Source of the DNA: Callorhinus ursinus | Taxonomy: Eukaryota; Chordata; Mammalia; Carnivora; Otariidae | Assembly (NCBI RefSeq): GCF_003265705.1 | Contig: NW_020312785.1 | Span: 15,814,192-15,878,191, forward strand | Reading direction: 5' to 3' | Length of the DNA: 64,000 bases | In this document: one piece after another, positions 46,745 to 59,333 of the stretch | Numbering within the stretch: position 1 is the first letter of the stretch | How the letters are laid out: the number at the start of each line of letters is the position of its first letter | Position numbers and translations under genes: made by a program | Notes under the pieces: generated by a model | What the model saw: the letters and a program-made list of their open reading frames with translations, nothing else | What the model was told of the DNA's origin: nothing | The model's database searches: none

Positions 46745-47430
46745 CCCCTGCTCCTCCAAAAACATTTGATTTTTGCCAAGTGTGACTGTGATGTGTCTGG
46801 TATTTGCCAGACCCAACGGCCCTTACTTCCTTGGTTTAGGGATAATTTTCAAGCCATTCTAACTCCATCAGACTATCTGCAGGAAATATAAAATTTTTAA
46901 AAAGCCCAGGGACTTGGCTTAGTGATTATTGACAGAATCTTGAAGAACTGGTATACACATTTTTCCTATCTGCTTCAGTTCTGTTTCCAATAAAATGGAT
47001 ATTCATCATCTTCCCTTTTTTCTAAGAGTTATGCCTTATCATCACAAGGACAAATGGTATAATCAATCAAATCTTTTTTTAGCTTGTAATGGAAAAATAC
47101 ATTCCAAGAGGCATGGTAATATTTAGTTGAAGAGTCAAGCAATGATCAGGCTATGAAGGGAACTTGTTTACCATACAAAGTATTTAGATTTTAAGTTGTA
47201 GAACTAAGGATTACAAATTCCTCTTTTAACAGCTATAGGCAGGTAATTTAAATGTTTTACAAAATAAAATGAAGAAGAAAGCAGCAACTTGAAATATGAT
47301 TCCCCACCTCAAGTTTTTAAGTTGCATTATTTAACATTGCCAGTCAGATAAAATGCATTCTTATCTTGAATTTAGTTATTGATTTGCTTTTTTAAATAAC
47401 ATTTGTATAGATTATGGATAAGCATTAAAT
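46745..47430. other. Unassigned sequence
   Basis: No gene or clear repeat recognised. Confidence 0.5.
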
Positions 47431-47440
47431 GGTATTAATA

Positions 47441-47636
47441 GGGGCATCTGGGTGACTCAGTAAGTTAAGCATTTGCCTTCAGCTTGGGTCATGATTCCAG
47501 GGTCCTGGGATTGAGCCTTGCATCAGGGTTCCTGCTCAGCAGGGGATCTGCTTCTCCCTCTCCCTCTGCGTGTGCTCTCTTTCTCTGTCTTACTCTTTCT
47601 CTCAAATAAATACAATTTTTAAAAATAAAGAAATAA
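47441..47636 (+). mobile_element. Can-SINE, full length
   Basis: Head GGGGCATCTGGGTGACTCAG, tail AAATAAATACAATTTTTAAA. TSD GTATTAATA at 47432-47440 and 47640-47648; longer with mismatches. Confidence 0.93.
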
Positions 47637-47679
47637 GTTGTATTAATAAAGGGATTTTAAATCATATTTATTATAGTTA

Positions 47680-48362
47680 ATTACACATTGCCACAAATTC
47701 CTTGCAGTTTTTTTATCAAAGTGTGGAGTCAAGATTTCCCTTCCCCTTGAATCTGGGCTGGCTATGTGACCGGGTCTGATGAATAGAATTGTGGCAATGA
47801 GCGCCTGGGTGGCTCAGTTGGTTAAGCGACTGCCTTCAGCTCAGGTCATGATCTTGGAGTCATGGGATCGAGTCCCACATCAGGCTCCCTGCTCAGCAGG
47901 GAGTCTGCTTCTCCCTCTGACCCTCTACCCTCTCGTGCTCTCTATCTCTCATTCTCTCTCTCTCTCAAATAAATAAAATCTTAAAAAAAAAAGAATTGTG
48001 GCAAAAATTATATTGTGTGAGTTCCAGAATCCAGAGTTAAAAAGCCTTGCAGCTTCTACCTTTACTTCTTGAAATGTTCCCACCACCATGTAAGGTAGCC
48101 TGGGCTACAGTGTTTAATAATGAAAGGTCATATAGTGAAAGTGTCAACCATTTACCAGTACCAAGATGATTGACATGTGAATGAACACCTTAGTATCTCT
48201 AATCCCAGACGGTAACAATATGAGGGATGACAGGAGAGACCCGTAGAAGAACCAACTAGATTAACCTAGCTAACCCACAAAATCATGAGAAATAGCAAAT
48301 TCCTGTTTTAAACAACTGAATGTTAAGGTGGTTTGCTATACAACCATCAATAAATAAGACAC
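47680..48362 (+). mobile_element. Ancient MaLR-type LTR split by a SINE
   Basis: CTTGAATCTGGGCTGGCTAT, CTGATGAATAGAATTGTGGC, (SINE), GCCTTGCAGCTTCTACCTTT, CACCACCATGTAAGGTAGCC and, at the end, CCCACAAAATCATGAGAAAT and AGGTGGTTTGCTATACAACC. The order fits a widespread MaLR/ERV-L LTR; the exact subfamily is not fixed. Confidence 0.75.
47798..47991 (+). mobile_element. Can-SINE inside the MaLR LTR
   Basis: Head GCGCCTGGGTGGCTCAGTTG, tail AAATAAATAAAATCTTAAAA. Perfect 13-bp TSD AGAATTGTGGCAA at 47785-47797 and 47992-48004. Confidence 0.95.
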
Positions 48363-49586
48363 TTTACTTTTAGAATGAATTATGAGACTGAAACAAGAAA
48401 GAATATAATTAAGTGTATAATTTAATGTTTTTTAGTGTATTCACAGAGTTGTGAAACTATGACCATGACCACATTTAGAATATTTTCATTACTCCAAAAA
48501 GCAAAACCAAAACCACAAAAAACCTTAAATCCCTGAGTATTCAAACTATCAGTCTCCATTTCTCCTTCAACCATCCCTGCTCTAGACAAGTGCAAATCTA
48601 CTTTGTACTTCTATAGATTTGCCTATTCTGTGTTTTTCATGTAAATTTAATAATACAACATGTAGTTTTCAGTAACTGGCTTCTTTCACTTAGCATGTTT
48701 TCAAAATTCACTATATTGTAGTATATTTATAAATACTTTATTCCTTACAATTGTTGACTAGTATTGTACTCTATGGATATGTCACATTTTACTTACCCAT
48801 CTTTTCATGGTTATTTGGATTATTTCCACTTTTGGCTATTACTAGTAATACTGCTATAGGCATTCCTGTGCAAGTTTTTGTGTGAACATATTTTATTGTC
48901 TCTTAGATATATATCTAGGAATGGAATTGCTGACTATATGGTAACTCTGTGTTTAACCTTTTGACAAAGTACCAGACTGTTTTCCAAAGTGTCTTTAACA
49001 TTTTGCTTTTCCACCAACAGTATAGGAGGATTCAAATTTCTTCACTCCTTGCTAACACCTGTCTTTTTAAATCTTTTTTTCAGTTATAATCATACATAGG
49101 TATGAGGTGGTATCTTACTATGGTTTTGAGTTGCATTTATGTAATAGCAAATATGTTGAGCATTTTTCCTTGTGCTTGTCAATCATTTGTATATATTGTT
49201 TGGAAAAAAATGTCTATTCCAATCATGTACTCATTTTTTAAACTGCATTATCTACCTTTTCGTTACTGAGTTGTTAGAGTTCAGGAGGCAAGTCCCTTAT
49301 GAAATACATGATATGCAAACATTTTCTCAAATTTTGTTATTTTTGCACCATCTTGATGGTGTCCTTTGAAAAACAAATGTTTTTAATCTTGATGAAGCTA
49401 ACTTCCTTTTATCACCCTCTTGTTATTTGTGTTTTTGGCATGATAGATAAAAATACTTTGCCTGATCCAAGGCCATGAATTATTTCTCTTATGTATTTTT
49501 CTAAGAATTTTATACTTTCAGCTCTTACATTTAGGTCTATGATACATTTTGAATTAATACTTTATCTGGTATAAAGAAAGGTTCCA

Positions 49587-49800
49587 GGGGTGCCTGGGTG
49601 GCTCAGTCATTAAGCGTCTGCCTTCAGCTCAGGTCATGCTCTCAGGGTCTTGGGATCGAGCCCCACATCAGGCTCCCTGCTCAGAGGGAAGCCTGCTTCT
49701 CCCTCTCCCACTCCCCCTGCTTGTGTTCCCTCTCTCGCTGTGTCTCTCTCTGTCAAATAAATAAAATAATCTTTAAAAACAGAAAAAAAAAGAAAGAAAG
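49587..49800 (+). mobile_element. Can-SINE inside L1M, first of an inverted pair
   Basis: Head GGGGTGCCTGGGTGGCTCAG, CCCACTCCCCCTGCTTGTGT region, tail ending in GAAAGAAAGAAA. The flanking AAAGAAAGGTTCCA and AAAGAAAAATGGTTCCA are consistent with a worn TSD. Confidence 0.94.
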
Positions 49801-49854
49801 AAAAATGGTTCCAAATTCATTCTATTACATGTGCATATCTAATTGTCCCAATTT

Positions 49855-50045
49855 TTTTTTAAAGACTTTATTTATTTATTGGACAGAGAGAGACAGCGAG
49901 AGCAGGAACACAAACAGGGGGAGTGGGAGAGGGAGAAGCAGGCTTCCTGCTGAGCAGGGAGCCTGATGTGGGACTCGATCCCAGGACCCTGGGATCATGA
50001 CCTGAGCCGAAGGCAGACGCTTAACGACTGAGCCACCCAGGCACC
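49855..50045 (-). mobile_element. Can-SINE inside L1M, second of an inverted pair
   Basis: From AAAGACTTTATTTATTTATT to GAGCCACCCAGGCACC. Perfect 16-bp TSD CTAATTGTCCCAATTT at 49839-49854 and 50046-50061. Opposite orientation to the SINE about 55 bp to its left. Confidence 0.96.
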
Positions 50046-52770
50046 CTAATTGTCCCAATTTCATTTGTTGAAAATCAGAGTATTTTTTCCTGACGGAATT
50101 TTCTTGGAAACTTTGTCAAAATCAATTTATTGATTGTCAGTGTAAAAGTTGATATATGAACTCTCAGTCCTATTCCCTTTATATATATGTTTAACCCTAT
50201 TCCAGCACTAAACAGTGTTGACAACTGTATCCTTTTTTGCCTTTTTGATTCACTCATTTACTTATTTAATACTACCTTGTTGTTTAATACAGTACCTTTG
50301 TAATAGCACTGAAATAGAAACTGTGACTCTTCCAACTTTATTTATTTTAATATTGTTCTCTCAACTGGAATCTCTTGCAATTCCATATAAACTTGAGAAT
50401 GTACATTTACATTTCTGAAAAATAGCTGTTAGAATATTTATAGGAATGGCATTAAATCAGTAGATCACTTTGAGTATAACTTTCATCTTAACAATATTAA
50501 CTTTCCCAGTCCATGAACATAGAATGGCTTTCATTTAATTAGGTCTTTTTAAAGTTCTTTCATCAATGTTTCATAGTTATAAGTGTACAAGCCTTTCACC
50601 TTCTTGGTTAAATTTATTCCTAGGTATTTGATTTCTTTTGATGTTATTGTAAATGTAATTATTTCCTCAATTTCATTTTTAATATTTTATTGGTAATATA
50701 ATTTATTTTTGTACATTCATCTTTTGTCCTAAAACCTTGACAAAATGTTCATTAGAGTTAGTGAGAAGTTGTGTGCATATGTGTGCACATATGCCTTAGG
50801 ATTTCCTATATATAACATTGTTTCCTTCCAATAGTGATGATTTTTTTTCTATTTCAATCTCGATGCTTTTTATTTTATTCTTTTGCTTAACTGTCCTGAC
50901 TAGTACTTACTATATAATGGTGAATATTAGTGGTGAGAGAAGACATACTTGTTTTGTTCTTGATCTTATGAGAAAACTTTCAATATTTTACAAATAAATA
51001 TTATGTTATCTATTGGTTTTGTTTAAATGCCTTTCACTAGTTAGTGAACTTCCTTTCTTCCCTAGTTTGTTGAATACTTTTATTCAGAAGAAGTGTTAGA
51101 AGTTGTCAAATTCTTTACCCAGTCTGACAACCTTTGTCTTTGCATTGAATTTTCTTATCTGTGTACATTAGTGTCATTATTCATATAATTGGCTTTATAT
51201 CTCCTGATTAAATTTTCCTAATATGTCCTATAACTTTTTCCATATTTTTTTCACTACTTTCCTTGGCATTAAGTGGGTATTTTCTAGTGTAACATCATAA
51301 TGCCTTAATGATTTTTTATCATTATATTCTTCTGAATTGTTTTTTTTCCAGTGGTTTGTCTAAGGTTTACCTTATAAGTCTTAATAGTATACTTCAGATT
51401 TCTGCTAACTTAATTCCAGTGAGAAGTCAAAATGTAGAAACATTACTCTGTAATGTAGCTTTCTTCCTTCCTTTTGTGTTATCATTTCTCTGCATGTTAC
51501 ATCTACATATGTTGCATATCCAACAATGTATTCATATAAACATTAATTTATAAAACTTAATATTTTTAAAAAAACTGAAATAAGAGAAAAGTAAGTACAT
51601 ACTTCTTGAGTTTGTTATATCAACCTTCTTATTTACAATTTCTGATTCTCATCATTGTTCCCTTTTCATCCTTGGATAACAATGGTTTTAGCAGGACTTT
51701 CTTGGATTTTCTCTTTTCCTGATCTGTTAGGTCATCTGCCTCATACCCAGCTGTTAGGCTCCACTAATTGCAAGTTATGTTCTCTACTGTTTTCAAAATG
51801 TCCTGTTGTAGAAATTGCACTACAGTCTGAAACAAATAAATTCTGACCCCTTTGTTAGTATAGATTTTGAGGCCAGACTTTAATGTTTAAACATTAACTT
51901 CATTGCTACTTCTTTCCCTGAATCTCTCTAGAAATGTAACTGGCTTAAGGAAGCTGGTTGCTTTCATGAAGCTAGCAGGTCCATCATAATTGTTTACTAC
52001 CCAAATCTCTACTGTTTCAAGAACTCCTTTAGATTTAAAATTTTTCACATTGTATTCCAACTAATTAATTAAAAAATAATTAATTTGGGGACAGCTCTGG
52101 AGTTCTTTGTTCTTATGGACTGTCTCTGTACCTGGACAACATCTCCAAGCTATTCTCCATAAATGGAGGTGGGAAAAATGCCCTGCTTCTCTCAGTGTGA
52201 CACTTCTGCTTTACAAGCACAAAATTTGGCAATGATGGTAGCCTCTTGTCATCTTACTATGAAATCATCTCCTCATAAGGGAGATGGGTAGGGAGAACTT
52301 GAGCCCCAGTATTCAGTCTGCCATGCCTGAGGTTGAGACTCTACCCTAATCCAGAGACTGGGTGGAGGAATGAAGCCCCAGACTTCTCAGTTCCCTTGTG
52401 TAGAATTTAACTTATTTATGAAAAGCTGAGAGATGAAATATGTTGGCTTTCTGCTCTTCCTGACTAGCAGCTGTGGTCATTTTCATGGTCACAAACACCC
52501 AGAATGAAGCTTCCATCATGCCAACTTGAGGGGTGGAGGAAGTCAGGGAGGCATGAACCGTGGCTCAGTGTCACAGACTTTCCCTCTTCTTACCAGTATT
52601 TAGTATGTTTTCATTAAGAATGTATATCAATTGTTTTTTTCCCCTCAGGAAAATTTCCAGAAACTTTTTTTTCTTTTAAATTTTACTAGGTAAGGTTCTT
52701 TTGTTCCACTAGAGTGTAGGTCCATGAAGCTCCTCATAGTCACCACTCCTTCCAAGGTCTGTCCTCACAG

Positions 52771-54145
52771 TCTCACAGTGTGGTTTCAAAGATTGATGTA
52801 ATGATTATATATAAGTATATATAATATATATTTTGATTGTTTACATTTTGACCAAGTATATAATTAAATTATATAAGTATATGACCAAGTATATAATTAA
52901 ATTAATGTTGTAATGCTTATAATATAACTTGTTGTATTCAAGATAAAAAAAAATGACTGAAAGTAAAAATATGGGAGTTTAGTCAAGAAAGCAATTAGAA
53001 CACCCAAAAGCCTGCAGTAATCAGGTAGCCACAGAAAAGTCTTGTTCAAAATTATAACTAACAAATTTTTTAAAATTCTGCTTTGCCTACTTTTTCCCCT
53101 TCAATATTCTTTCTATATAGCCAGAAAAATATCATATCTTATACTACACATGTGAACTAAATGATTTTCATAATATTCTCTTAAAGGACCTCTACTGCTG
53201 ATGATAGTCAACTAGGAAAACATCTGCTCATCAGAATTTTTAATGTTTCTTACCAAATCACAAAATGAACACTACTAAGACTTCTGTTGCTTTACAAAAA
53301 TAAAATAATACTAGACTGCTAAATATCAAGTGGATACATGTATTAATGAAGTTGTCTTTTTATGTTTTTGTCCTGGCTTCATAGTAAATATTCACAGAAA
53401 ATAGGATGTATGTTTTAAAAATGGTGTTCACATCATTTTAGTCAGTTCTGGAGTTTAAATAACAGCCTCAGGCAGTGAAAGTTAAATCTCAAAACCTGTG
53501 ATCCACCTGCATCCCTTCTTGTAATGGACTCTGCAATAATATGACTTTCATAAATATTATAGTAAGAGCTTCACCTTGAAGCAGTTGAATTTCACAACAT
53601 AAGTTAATGGAGAAATGAAAAAAATGCAGTCATATCTGTATTGTGTTGTGCCTACAAGGTTCAAATAAAATGAGATTAAAACACTGCAAGTTCAGGATAT
53701 TTTGGCCAATTATTGCTAAGGTATTCAATAAATACTGTCAACCCCCAAATAGGATGCTGGGAACAATAACATAGCTTTCCAAGTGTGTGTATAGAATAAC
53801 AAATTAAGAATATAGGAGACATACAAGAAATCAACTATTTTTGCACATTAAAAAAAAACACACACACACACAAAAACTTCACTCCTACCATACAATTAAA
53901 AAGGTATTTTTGCTGTAATGGTTAAATACCTCCTATTAGATTAACCAGTTCTTCTTCTAAATAACTATAAGTTATGGGGAAAAAAACCACAACTAATTGA
54001 CAGCATTAGAGAATGAACAAAAGCAGGCAGATACTGGAGGAGTGTTGTCCCTTGTCAGAAGGAAAATATACTGAGGTGCTGATATTTTGTCCTCAAGAAC
54101 AGGCTCCAACTGTACCCTGTGGGCTAGTTAAATCCAAAGCAGAAG
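52771..54145. other. Unassigned sequence
   Basis: No gene or recognised repeat apart from a short CA tract near 53860 and TATA words near 52807. Confidence 0.5.
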
Positions 54146-54149
54146 TCCT

Positions 54150-56830
54150 ACAGTCTTTAAAGAACTAAAGGACTGAGTTTGGGAAGTCTACAAAAAGGGA
54201 AAATCTTGGAAAGGAGGAACTTATGGAGAGAACTCAAATCTTTGTATAGACTCTGTACAAATCTCTGGCTGATCTCTGTAGAATGCATGCACAGACACAA
54301 TCCAAGCAGCCAGGTAAAGCTAAAGTAACTGAGCTTAGTAAAGTCTAGTTGCTGCCTGATTAAAACAGCAAAAAAAAAAAAAAAAATTATCTTTGAGAAA
54401 CATAACAGAGTCCAAAGTCTACAAACTGTATCATTCATAATATATCTGTTTAAGATTTATTTTATTTTAGAGAGAGAGCAGAAGTGGGGGAGGGGCAGAG
54501 GGAGGGGAAGGAGACTCCCCACTGAGTGGGGAGCCTGATGCAGGACTCTATCCCATGACCCCGACATCATGACCCCAGCCGAAATCGAAAGTCAAGTGTC
54601 CAACCGACTTAGCTATCCAGGTGCCCCCATAATATCTTTGTTAGAATCCAAAGTTACCAGGCACATAAGGAAAACAGCAAATGCGACCCGAACTGAAGAA
54701 AAAGAACAATAAATGGAGACCAACCCAGAGGTAATTTAGGTGTTGGAATGAATACACCATAAACTATTATATCTGTTCTCAAGGATATAAAGGAGAATAT
54801 GTTTGTTATAAAAGGAAAATAAAAATTAAAGAACTAAAAATACAATATAGGAAATTAAAAAAAAAATCACTGGGTGAGCCTAACATAAGATTGGAGATGA
54901 CAGACAATTAAGAGTGAAAGTAGATCAACAAAATAGTTATCCAATCTGAAGTTTAAAAAGAAATAAGACTGGGAAAAAAAAGTGACCATAACACCAAGGA
55001 CTTATGAGGCAATATAAAAATACTTGAAATAGTCTTAATTGGTGACCAAAAAGAGGAAGAGAAATCAAACATTCAGGGAAACTATTTTAAGAGATAATGG
55101 CCAAGCATTTACCCCAGATTATGGAAAGATGGAAATTTACATAGTGAAGAGGATTAGAAAAGCACAATCAATAAGAAAGAAGATTACATCAACCACATTA
55201 TAGGCCAATTTCTGAACTCCAAAAATAAAGACAATGTCTTAAAAGGGGGCAGAGAAAAATACCCCAATGTATAAAGGACAAAAACAATTTACATGACTGC
55301 TTTCTTTTTATCAAAATGACTGGATACCAGAAGATGGTGGAATAATATCTAAAAACTGTTAGAAAGAAAAAAGCAAACAAATCGAAATCAAAAGAAAACA
55401 ATAAAACAGTTTTACATTCAGTGAACATACCCTTCAATATGTAAGTTAAATAAAAGACTTTCCAAATATAAAAAAGATTTGCATAATAAAAAATACTAAA
55501 AGAAGTCCTTCAAGCAAAAGGGAAATTATACAAAATGGATAATTGGATTTTAAGGAAAGAATAAAAAGGACGGGAAATATAAAATATTTGAGTAAAAATA
55601 AAAGATATGTTCTTCATCTATGTTTCTTAAAAATAAATATGACTGTTTAAAGCAAAAATTATAAGACTGTCTTACAAGATTTGTGAGGAACAGAGGCATA
55701 AAACATATGGTAACAATGGCATACGGAATGACAGAGGTAATAAACTATCCTACACCGTTGTACATTTTCTACATTTGACATGAGGTTGCAGAGTATTAAC
55801 TCTAAGTAGACTGTAAAAAGTTACAAATGTAGATTATAATCCTAAAGCAACAAATAAAATAATGCAAATAGGTAAATATTAAATGCCAAGAGAGAAAAGA
55901 TAATTTAAATTAAGTGTCTGAAATAAATATTCTTTCAAATAAAGAAAAGAAGAAAAAAGAAACCAAAAAGAAAAAGGAGCAAAAAAAAAAAAAAAATTCT
56001 GGACATAATACAACTAAAAGGATTGTAACTTTAAATGACAATGGACTAAACACTCTTATTAAAAGACAGAGTGAAAAAAAGGAATAAAATTGTAAAACCT
56101 AAGTGCATGTGGTCTGCAAGGACAAGTTTTAAACATAAAATACAGATAATGTGAAAATAAAAGGAGAGAATTACATCATGCAGTGGGTACACATAAAAAC
56201 AATGAAATGGTCACATTATTATGGAACACAGAAGACTCTTAGACAAAAGTACTATCAGAAATAAAGAGGGACATTTATAAAAGTCTCAAGACATCATGAA
56301 GACATAACAATCATGAACACGTGCCTAATAGTAAAATAACAAAATTTACCAAATTAAAAAAATAAACAAAACCATTATCCTAGTTAAAGATTTTAATACC
56401 CTTCTCTAAGCATCTGATAAAATTAAACAAATAAATCCGAAAATCCACAGATGATTTGGAGTATACTGTCAATTACTTTGACGAAACTGACATTTGCAGA
56501 ACACAGAACTCACTGAGAACATAATTTTTTTCTCAAAAGCACAAGTAATACTCACCCAAATTCGACAATTATCTTAGTCATAGAATAATAAACCAATAAA
56601 TCCAAAAGATTGAAACACTGTAGAGTATATTGTCTAATCAAAAGGGAATTAAAATAAAAATAAACAACATAAGCTATCAAGGACAACCTCAAATAATTGG
56701 AAATTAAAATAATCCATGGATGGAAGATAAATCAAAAAGAAAATTTAAAAAAACATTTAAATGTGAAAGATGATAAAAACTGCATTACGAATAATCAGGA
56801 AGTGAAAGTGCGCTCATAGGTTTCCTTTAA
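54150..56830 (+). mobile_element. Old L1M/HAL1-like copy, ORF1 into the ORF2 endonuclease
   Basis: In plus order: ORF1-like text (GGATATAAAGGAGAATATGT, AAAATACAATATAGGAAATT, GAGATAATGGCCAAGCATTT near 55094, AAAGGGGGCAGAGAAAAATA near 55241, ACTAAAAGAAGTCCTTCAAG near 55495), then an ORF2 start region (GACAATGGACTAAACACTCT near 56038, AGAAATAAAGAGGGACATTT near 56249, GAAACTGACATTTGCAGAAC). It stops within the endonuclease. Many stops. A HAL1 or L1M origin cannot be separated by eye. Confidence 0.75.
54446..54627 (-). mobile_element. Can-SINE, older type
   Basis: From TTAAGATTTATTTTATTTTA to AGCTATCCAGGTGCCCC, with many changes. Short TSD CATAATAT at 54436-54443 and 54628-54635. Confidence 0.88.
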
Positions 56831-58105
56831 ACTTGAAATACTTGGTGTAGAAACAAAGTGCACATTACCCTTAATAAAATCTTAGATGGTTAATTCTTAG
56901 CTCATTTATCAGTAATTGTTTTGATTATACCTGAGATGTCACATGTGATAATTATATTGCACATATGCACCATTTTGGTATGTGATGTAAGGATTGTAGG
57001 GCACAACCTTTGTGATCTGAACTCATCATTTCTTACAAATCTTAAATCTTTCTTTGCCTTCTTATTCAAAGGATAAAAAGTTCTGAGAATTTTTTAAGTA
57101 ACCCATTGTTCATATAGCTCTTCAGATTTACATTTTTTAATTGTTTGCAGTATTTCATTTTATTTTACTGGAAATAGAAACTCAGTCAGTTATATATTAA
57201 CTTTATTTCAATGAAGTATGTGCATTAAAATGGCTGAGGATGAAATTTTTTTTGAGAAAAAATTATTATAGAAATCACTAGAGCACATGAAAAAGTATGC
57301 CATAAGAACAGTATTTTATAAAAGTTAGAAGACAGAGTTATATTTAGATTAAAGCCTGGATATTTTACTGTTTTGTCAGTTCAAATAGTCTCCCATATGA
57401 AAAACTGCTTTATCTCTTCCATTTCACAGTTCCAATACAGTCGGTGGTACAGTGTCAGACAGACCCTAGGTTTGCCATGAAGTTCCCAAAATCTATTCTC
57501 ACTAAGTATATCTTGTAATCTATTATTTTCTTATGCACCCAAGTGCTATGCTGAGAGTAATTACAGTGGTAAATGATAAAGTTTCTATTATAAATAATTT
57601 CATTTGATACTTTGATCTCTCTTATCAAGAACAGTAAGACATAATTTATACAAAAACTTCTCAACTGCATTTCATGTGTTATTCACAGGAATTTTAAGGA
57701 ACACTTAAAGCATTCTAATTAATTGACTGCATGTGCTAAAATATATATATTATATAAAATATATATTTATATAAAATATATATAGTTTGCCTTTAAATTA
57801 TAAAGGACATCTCAATCTTACATATATATGTATATATATATTTACAATCAACATAGCAGAAAAGTAAGCAGACAATTGTAAACGTGTTTTGACATTGTCA
57901 ATACAGGTTGTGAGAAATGATCAGAAAATGTCTTTTAGAAGAAGTCATAAATAATGTATACATGGAAATCTGAAAAATAAAGGCATTTTAGCAGGTTATA
58001 TAAAGAGAACTGGATGAACCAGAAGGAATTAGAAATGCCTAAATAAAGGGAACAAAATTTACAAAGAACCAGAAGTAAATGAGAGCATAGACTTTTAGGG
58101 AAGAA
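56831..58105. other. Unassigned; AT microsatellite at 57738-57845
   Basis: No gene. The tract at 57738-57845 is made of TATA/AAATATA words in two blocks. Confidence 0.5.
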
Positions 58106-58109
58106 AAAG

Positions 58110-58865
58110 TAATGTAGAATGAATATCGTCTTTTCCCAGATGTCATATACGTGGAATGATATAACTTATAGCCTTTACTTCAAACTTCTTTCACTTTGCA
58201 TAATGCATTTGAGATTCATCTACGTTGTTGCATGTATCATTAGTCCATTTATTTTAATGCCAAAGTAGTCGTCCATGGTGTGGGTACAGCATAGATTTTA
58301 TCTATTTACTAATGGACATTTCATTTTTTTCAGTTTTCAGCATTTATGGATTACCACCAAATGAACACTGCCACTATAAATATTGGCTTCTATGGGCGCC
58401 TGGGTGGCTCAGTTGGTTAAGCGACTGCCTTTGGCTCAGGTCATGATCCTGGAGTTCCTGCATCGGGCTCCCTGCTCAGCAGGGACCCTCTTCCCTCTTG
58501 TGCTCTCTATCTCTCATTCTCCCTCTCTCAAATAAATAAATAAAATCTTAAAATAAATAAATAAATAATAAATAAATATTGACTTCTAAGCTTTTGGGTG
58601 AAGATGCTTTTCTTTCTCTTAGTAAACACCTAGGCATGGGATTTTGGGTCACCTGCTAAGTATATTTTTAGATTTATTCAGAAACATTTTCCAAGGTGGC
58701 TATAATTTTTGCATTTCCACCAAGAATATATGAGTTACCACATCCTTATCAATACTTTACATGGTAAGTTTGTTTTTTGTTGTTGTTTGTTTTTGCTTTT
58801 CCTTTGCTATTCTAATAGGTGTACAGTGGTACTCATTGTGACTTGAATTCCTCTAGTGGTAACTG
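58110..58865 (-). mobile_element. Old L1M fragment split by a SINE
   Basis: On the plus strand GAGATTCATCTACGTTGTTG, AACACTGCCACTATAAATAT, (SINE), GAAACATTTTCCAAGGTGGC and TTTGCATTTCCACCAAGAAT are the reverse of the end of ORF2 and 3' UTR of an old L1. Confidence 0.8.
58393..58571 (+). mobile_element. Can-SINE inside L1M
   Basis: Head GGGCGCCTGGGTGGCTCAGT, with a small deletion in the centre, tail of AAATAAAT units. TSD ATAAATATTGGCTTCTA at 58376-58392 and, with one mismatch, at 58572-58588. Confidence 0.95.
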
Positions 58866-59073
58866 GAAGAATCTTAGGCAAATAAGTCACCAGTAGGTAG
58901 AAGCATGGACTAGTTTGTTTGTTCTGCCTTTGTAGGAAGGCAGGGAAATAGTTTACGTGTTTATGATCATGAAGGAAAGAATATATGATTTATGTACGGA
59001 AGCATAAATTTAAACCTGCATACTTGAAGAAAAAGAGAGAACTGCTTGGCAATACTGGCCTGTCCTTCATTCT

Positions 59074-59314
59074 TTTTTTTTTTTCTTTTTCCTTTTTTTA
59101 AGGATTTTATTTATTTGAGAGAGAGAGAAAAAAAACAGGTGTGGGGAGGGGCAAACAGAGAGGGAGAAACAGTCTCTCTGCTGAGCAGGGAGCCCCAGAC
59201 AGTCGTGGGGCTCGATTCCAGGAGCTCGCCAGACATGGGGCTCTATCCCAGGAGCCTGGAATCATGACCTGAGGTGAAGGCAGACACTTAACCAACTAAG
59301 CCACCCAGGTGCCC
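59074..59314 (-). mobile_element. Can-SINE with an internal duplication
   Basis: From the T-rich tail to AGCCACCCAGGTGCCC. The segment 59195-59228 (CCAGACAGTCGTGGGGCTCG...) is repeated in altered form at 59229-59257 (CCAGACATGGGGCTCTATCC...), making the element longer than its relatives. TSD CTGGCCTGTCCTTCATTCT at 59055-59073 and, with one mismatch, at 59315-59333. Confidence 0.94.
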
Positions 59315-59333
59315 CTGGCCCGTCCTTCATTCT

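Larger units (their letters stand above)
48385..52770 (-). mobile_element. Old L1M, long copy from 3' UTR to 5' region
   Basis: On the plus strand the L1 text runs in reverse: 3' UTR (CTTTGTACTTCTATAGATTT, CTTCTTTCACTTAGCATG), ORF2 end (AGGAATGGAATTGCTGACTA, CAGACTGTTTTCCAAAGTGT), further ORF2 (AATTTATTCCTAGGTATTTG, TTCACTAGTTAGTGAACTTC), the ORF1/ORF2 junction side near 51340-51430 (AGTGGTTTGTCTAAGGTTTA) and a GC-richer 5' end up to about 52770. Very diverged, with two SINEs nested at 49587-50045. Not functional. Confidence 0.75.
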
